Shown: one piece after another, positions 48,107 to 64,000 of the stretch | Numbering within the stretch: the first letter of the stretch is position 1 | How the letters are laid out: each line of letters opens with the position of its first letter | Assembly (NCBI GenBank): GCA_004794785.1 | Contig: SJOL01004646.1 | Span: 54,924-118,923 of the forward strand | Direction: 5' to 3' | Length of the DNA stretch: 64,000 bases | Source of the DNA: Opisthorchis felineus | Taxonomy: Eukaryota; Platyhelminthes; Trematoda; Opisthorchiida; Opisthorchiidae | Position numbers and translations under genes: made by a program | Notes under the pieces: generated by a model | Database searches by the model: none | What the model was told of the DNA's origin: nothing | Seen by the model: the letters and a program-made list of their open reading frames with translations, nothing else

Positions 48107-50428
48107 TCGTTCTGAGGCTCCCGCCTCCGTCCCACAATCTGATCGGTTCGGGAGTGCAGAGAAAACTGATTAGATTGAATAGCGAAAACTAGCTGCAATA
48201 TTAATTTGTGACATTGGTTCACTGTCTTTTTGCACATCGCTGGAAAGGGGTAATAGTTGTTTTGGCTTTCGGTGTGATCAAACACGGCCCGGTGACAAAC
48301 CCCAGGTCAAGGGAAATAAGGATGATCATTTCAAATGTTAGTCGTATGAGTAGCACTTAGTTCACTCCAGTTCACCAGACTACTATGGGGGGTGAATCCC
48401 ACTTTCATGTGTATTTCACTTCTCTGAAATATGGGCTAGGTGGAAGAAACCTCTTGAAGCTTGCTGCACTAAGGAAAAAACGGTGAGTAGGCATAGGGGA
48501 ACCAAGGGTATCAAATCTGAGATAACTGTAGATGAATTTTGATAAGTCGTGTACCACCAACTGAACACTGGGAAGACACAGTAAGGGCAGGCTGTGAAGT
48601 GAAAGAGGTCACCGCAGACAGAGACCTACTGGTTCTAATCCTGAGCAGGAACATGGTGAGCATTCTGACGAAATTTCACCCTCTGTTAGATGCCAGCTCG
48701 ACTGCTCCTGTCTATGCTGGAACAACCCCGTAGTATCTTAACCCTCGCACTTTTTCGGATGGCATGGCAGCCAGGCACCGAGCATTACAGCTGAACGGTC
48801 AGTATTTATTTTAAATGGATAGATTCTGTATCATCTTTTAACTTGGCCGAATACACTACGAAACACGGAATGCAAATGTCCGCACTTGTTTGCCAGTCTA
48901 CCAATTGCGGTTTTCACCGGTATTCCATAGGTTTTTTGTTGATTGGGAGTTCGATGGATGTTCCCTGCAATGCTACCAGTAAGTGCAGGCCGCTCGCTAA
49001 TTCTCGTCGACTCTAGGGAGTAGGGTTAGTTTGCAATAAGCACCCAAACTTCTCCATTCCGGATTGGAGCTTTCGTTTCTAATGGATGAATGGCAATTAG
49101 GCATCAATGCCTATTACTACTAGTCTATTGCTGATAATAACTATATCGTCAATGCAATTGGTGTATACACTACTAATGAAACCCAAATTGAGTAAAAACT
49201 GGCGTTATTTCGTCCTAGCTCAAACACAATAAATCAGGAATCTAATCCACCCGTAATTGGCGCATCCGGCCCGGTGGTACCCAATACTAACCGGTACAAA
49301 TCAGAGGCGTGGTCTCAAGAAAACTTGCTCACGAATCCCGTCTATGAAATTGGGGTCATTAACCTATCGTTTTGATCCGCGAAATTCTCAATGAACCACA
49401 CTATTCATTGTACGGAACCCGAACTGTGAGGTATACTATCCGGAGAAATTACCGCTGTTCGAGTGAAATCGTTGTGGATGGCATGTCACCAACGCTGCAA
49501 GCATAAGCGAGAACACGGTCCTACAGTTAGACCATGCATATCAAACACCAATGACGTCACTATATTTTCAACGATGGTCCTCCATGTGGGGACTGAATGT
49601 GAACGAATGACTGTATGTGCATTCACACAGATACCCTTGTGGAGTAACGGTTGTGCGGTTTTTTGTGCCCTAATGGGTACAAAACTAGTTGAGACGAATC
49701 TTACACATCGTTGAGAACGGTGAGTAGACCACTTCGAATATGCTGTTTTTAGCACATGAGGCACTGCGATTGCGAAAAGTCTGCGACGTCATCCTGAAAT
49801 TGACAGCAGTGACTCCAAACATTACAGAACAATAGCTAAATATTCGTAAAACAGGATCACCCTACTCGCAGTTCAAATAACTGCAGCGCTAGAATGTAAC
49901 GAATCTAAGTAGGCACAGCGCCGTAAAGGGGGTGATGTGTACTATTGACATACATTCTCCAGAAGGTGAAATTGTTAGAGCTTTTCGACCTACACTCAAC
50001 GTTACCGAATAGCCCATTCATGAGAGAGTAAAAAGCGAACACACCCGAACCAAAAGACAAGAGGCAGGGGCACACACAAGGATTTACTTCGAACATTGTA
50101 CACGATTTTTGTGTAGGGGACGACAAATCACTCCACCATATATTAAGTTTGGTTCTTCTTTGAATCCAGAAGGACTCTTGAATGAGAGGTTGAATCAGTA
50201 TTTCAGCCGCCGATCTCAAAATGCGGAGATAAGGAGGCGAAATTTCGCGTGCAACCCGCCGGTTCATAATGAGGAAACGCAGAATAGAACGAGTAGCAGA
50301 CTAGAGGTTTCCAGAGTCTTTTTATGGCGAGTCAAACCCCATAGGATTTGGATCAAAGGAAGGATAGCCCTGACATTCAAAGCGCTACAGCTCGCTCTGC
50401 TCAGGTGCGATGCTGTGATCATTACGGA
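48107..50428. other. Convergent intergenic region between CCDC39 and CDK5
   Basis: 2.3 kb serving as the 3' side of both genes. Holds a SINE body at 48690-48812. No well-placed poly(A) signal was identified with confidence for either gene. Confidence 0.7.
48690..48812 (+). repeat. SINE 3' body
   Basis: tcggatggcatggcagccag, gcaccgagcattacagctga and acggtc match the 3' body of the SINE at 34739-34920. Lies in the 2.3-kb gap between CCDC39 and CDK5. Confidence 0.6.
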
Positions 50429-60790
<10,362 letters not shown>

Positions 60791-61534
60791 AATAGTACAC
60801 CATGAAAATGTGGGGTAAACAGTCTCACAGTATAACCAAATGCAACAGCATATCTGAAAGCTATCCAATAAGCAGCTGGGAAAAATGAAATAAAAGGGTT
60901 ATAGGGTGAAAAACAGGTTTGCTGCCAGTGGTTAGTTGTTTGAGTTTCCACTTGAGTCCGAAGGTCGAACCCAACGCCAACTTTCCGATTGCTCCTGTTT
61001 AATCTGGGCAATCCGGAAGTATCTCAGTCCCCGTAGCTCCCTCAAGTTGCACAGCAGCTATACAATGAAAATGTCAAGAGTGGACAACTTTTATTATTTT
61101 GTTTCTCATTCTCACCCACTTTTAGGGTGCAAATTAACAGCATAAAAATTAAAATTTCAGTGTTCTGGAAGTTTGTCTGTATACACACCTCTAGTCTTCG
61201 CATAAAAAATTAACCGATACACTGTCACACGAGCTGAACGATCGAAAAGGATATTGTTACTGACAACATTTGACAGCAGTGGTGATATCAAAGTCACCAA
61301 CTTCCATTTTCTCCAAATCATGCAGACATAAGCCAACACGTCTGTTCTACTGACTGACAATCCAGAATGCCTCAAGAGTCGGTAAGGGTCATCATAGAGG
61401 GCATAGGAATGTGTCCAAACCAGGATACAGATACAAAACAGTGGACGCACAAGTAGTTTTTTTAAATGAGGGAAAATTATTTATTGCGCGACAAAATCTA
61501 CCATAATGCAGAAACGCGCCTTTTAAGTGTAGAT
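60791..61534. other. Upstream of CDK5
   Basis: Expected promoter side of CDK5. No TATA box or clear splice-leader acceptor was identified. Frames on both strands look like noise. Confidence 0.5.
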
Positions 61535-61740
61535 GACGCACAAAAGCCGTCAGTATCTGATCATCGGTGCCTCCGAAGCATTGGCCGGGTCTGGAACGAA
61601 CATCGGATTAGCAGTGCTGAAGAAAGCCAGACGGATTAAGGAAAAAGGAACTCTCCCACGATGGATGTGTTACTCATGCTTCATTCGTTACGCAGTTAGG
61701 GAGGTGTAATCAGCGTGCAAGAGGAACGTCCACCTCACAA
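61535..61740 (+). pseudogene. Non-LTR C-terminal fragment
   Basis: Nucleotide-level match to about 20800-20950 of the larger element (catcggtgcctccgaagcat versus catcagtgtctccgaagcac, then gaacatcggattagca in both). Short and without an open frame. Confidence 0.6.
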
Positions 61741-62351
61741 TAGAGAGCTACATAGTCTAGGGGTTAGCAACCAAATATCAAAAACCTAACCGGTAAACCC
61801 AGTGGACTAGAAAATTGTCGACTCCCAGAATGGGAATCGCGCGATTCAAGTCAGAATCGGTTAATGACGCTGCTACACAGAACTCAAACAATCAGTCAAA
61901 GGCGTTCGTATATCAAACGTATTCCTTCAATGAATAACGGATAATAATAACGCTTCTAACGTTTCGGCATTTCTCCCACGCTGTCCCATCTTCCACAGCT
62001 CTAGAGTAGACTGAGGATCCAACTGATTGGCAATTGGGGGCCACGAGAGTTGTTGTTCCAAGTGCTCGGCCTAGTGGTCAGGTGTTCTTACTTACTGAAA
62101 ATGGTCACCCCACTTTGGTCCCTGGTGGTATCCTCCACAGGCGGTCTCCGGAGGCCGGTCTCGCTCATCAACCGAGATGATCTTCAGACACTCCCCAGTC
62201 TTCGGTGCCTCTTTCATCTCCTTAGCCTCCCGTGTCCACCAAGGCTCACGGTCCACGCGCATGCCGAGTTTCGACGTCTGACAATTTGCCGGGCTAGATT
62301 ATTTTCCGGACCGGTGGGAACGTTTCACGGAGATTGAAGCAGTACTGCCGC

Positions 62352-62960
62352 TCAGTCTGATATTCGGTTCTTGGGCTGACCTGGTAGCGCCGTGCCACAG
62401 GCGAGCCTACCGGCAGTGTGCAAAGAGATGGCGACCCCGTTCCAGTGCGAATTGACATCCGACGGTGAGCCAGTTGGACAAGAGTTCAGCACACGGTCCT
62501 GGTAAATTCGTCCAACTTCGGGATCTTCCAGCCTCACAGTTCCGAAGCGCTTTGTCCGCCCCTTATGCGGCGCTGAAAAGCGGAGGAAAAGCGACTTCGG
62601 TCGAGGGCATTGTCGGAATCCGCATAAGTGTCCCAAAACGAGCGATATTCAGTTATTGATCCGCGCCATCGGTAACCAATGACAAGGTGATCAATTCGGG
62701 TCCGTGGCCGGCGAGCTGATGGAGGACACCAGGTGGCTAGATGACGTCCGTTACTCGGGAAGTTAGTACTGCATGAAAACAGTCTGTGGTCAGCACATAG
62801 CTGAGGCAGTGTTTCGCTGTTGTCTTCACTTACCGAGTCCAATCCAAGTCGCCCACCCAAATGAGTCTTGGATACGATAAGTCTGCCCACTTGTGTATTC
62901 AGATATGTAGCAACCACAACGATATCTGAGATTTTCGTCCATCATAACGAGGCATTCACG
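62352..62960 (-). pseudogene. Non-LTR endonuclease domain and linker, second copy
   Basis: Minus strand encodes NTQVGRLIVSKTHLGGRLGLD, LPQLCADHRLFSCSTNF, RTRIDHLVIGYRWRGS, then in the next frame RFGTVRLEDPEVGRIYQDRV and PSDVNSHWNGVAISLHTAG. Parallel to 18680-19460 of the plus-strand element but better preserved, with one frame change near 62600. Confidence 0.75.
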
Positions 62961-62989
62961 GCGTCATAAATAGGGATAGAGAGAGAGAG

Positions 62990-63110
62990 ATGGTCGTTCA
63001 GCTGTAACGCTTTTGGTGCCTACCTGCCACGCCACCCGAAGGAAGCACGAGGGCTGTGATACTGCCAGGTTGCACAAGCCTAGACAGGGGAGGAAAGCCT
63101 CAGTAAAAAA
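62990..63110 (-). repeat. SINE 3' body, minus strand
   Basis: Minus strand reads ctaggcttgtgcaacctggc, ttccttcgggtggcgtggca and gcgttacagctgaacgacca, followed by a (GA)n run at 62969-62990, probably the SINE tail. Confidence 0.62.
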
Positions 63111-63529
63111 TGGAAGGAATGCAGAAGGGGAGACTTGGTGCGAATAAACCTTTCGTCCTTAAGGAAAACGCTCCAGAATAGGGTATCTCTACTCTTGGGA
63201 AAACACCAAAAATCTGCGTATCATGTAGAAATAAGGCGCCATCAGCGGCGTTAACCCAACGTCCTTTCCGAACCTCATCCGATATAGTACAAGCGGCAAA
63301 AAACAAGCGGAATCTAGCTGGGCAGTCTCGCCAGTAAAAGACTAGGATCGTTTGAGTGCTATGTCTTGCATTGTTTCCAGCAACTTGAAAACAGGATCAC
63401 ATGCGCCATAGCCAGGAAGGCACTGGGATACCACAGCACTCATGTTACCATTAGCCACTTGCATTTCACTTTGCCATGTCATGTCCTGTCCCACGCAAAC
63501 CCTTCGCCTACAATCGCTCGGAACAGGAA

Positions 63530-64000
63530 ACCACGCATCATTCTCAGAGACAGCAACATCAGTGTTGGCACTGATGCTTCACTGTCGTACAACCATAAAG
63601 CTCATCGAGTTATATTTAAAGAATTAAAGTCGAAAGAAGGGAAAAGAATGGGTGAGGGATGGGACCCATAGCTGGCCTATGTCAAGCATTCTGAGGTGCC
63701 TACACCTCCAAGAGCTCAACCAGACAATCCTGAAAGAGACTGACAACATGGACGCCATTAACATCGATCGGCCGCCATTTCTTGCAATGTTTCCAGCCAA
63801 GCACAGGCGGGGCCACGGAAACGCTGTCCTGGAAGGCTTACAGCACCAACAACACCTAGACTCTTTCACGCCCTCCTGCCAAGTCACACGTTGTCCACCT
63901 CGCCGTTTTCGCCATTCTGAAGGAGGCAAGGAGAACATCACTCGTCTCGGTAGACGGTGTTTCGGCATGCGTGTCACATGACCGAGCCGCCGCAGCTGAT
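63530..64000 (-). pseudogene. Non-LTR 3' end, truncated by the window edge
   Basis: Minus strand reads RMPKHRLPRRVMFSLPPSEW, RRGGQRVTWQEGVKES and a diverged C-terminus. A 3' UTR follows that is homologous to 300-420 (atggttgtacgacag.. versus atggttgtacggcag..). Same family as 1-436; the rest lies beyond 64000. Confidence 0.72.

Overview
The window looks like nuclear DNA of a digenean flatworm (fluke). The evidence is multi-exon genes with kilobase introns full of repeats, Penelope-like and non-LTR retroelements, tRNA-derived SINEs, AT microsatellites and a eukaryotic tRNA gene. The retroelement types suggest an opisthorchiid-like fluke, but that is a guess from memory of repeat style. Nothing resembles prokaryotic operons. 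No virus or toxin gene was recognised.

Two host genes can be read exon by exon. (1) Plus strand, 6675-48106: the last 14 exons (757 codons plus stop) of a CCDC39/FAP59 orthologue, the coiled-coil partner of CCDC40 that sets the 96-nm repeat of motile cilia. The N-terminal ~180 residues are not in the window. The spliced protein keeps the vertebrate spacing over long stretches, and this decided doubtful splice sites. (2) Minus strand, 60790-50429: a complete 8-exon, 299-residue CDK5 kinase. The genes converge tail to tail, 2.3 kb apart.

The rest is mostly repeats. 1-436 and 28112-28546 are two >99% identical 3' ends of one non-LTR family, in opposite orientation and extending into a shared flank. 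The second abuts an 839-base N gap (28547-29385). 2.4-3.7 kb holds two inverted Penelope-like (PLE) fragments. 5321-5500 is a perfect 90-bp tandem duplication. 18.2-21.4 kb is a broken but nearly full-length non-LTR element (endonuclease, reverse transcriptase, C-terminal domain, AATTG tail). 29418-29491 is a tRNA-Ile(AAT) gene antisense to CCDC39. 31.5-32.0 kb holds an inverted pair of hammerhead-ribozyme-bearing repeats. 45.6-46.5 kb has an LTR-like CCAAT/TATA block before an unknown open frame. 61.5-64 kb is packed with non-LTR and SINE pieces.

The most notable find is a dispersed repeat whose consensus has every element of a type I hammerhead ribozyme: CTGATGA and GAAA cores, a GC-rich helix II, a loopless palindromic helix III (ACCGGT) and a 6-bp helix I. 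Five copies are seen. Two form a gap-free 126-bp-arm palindrome inside a CCDC39 intron, and one of these lies in the sense orientation with both cores intact. All calls come from reading the sequence; homology statements rest on remembered family features, and no search was run.
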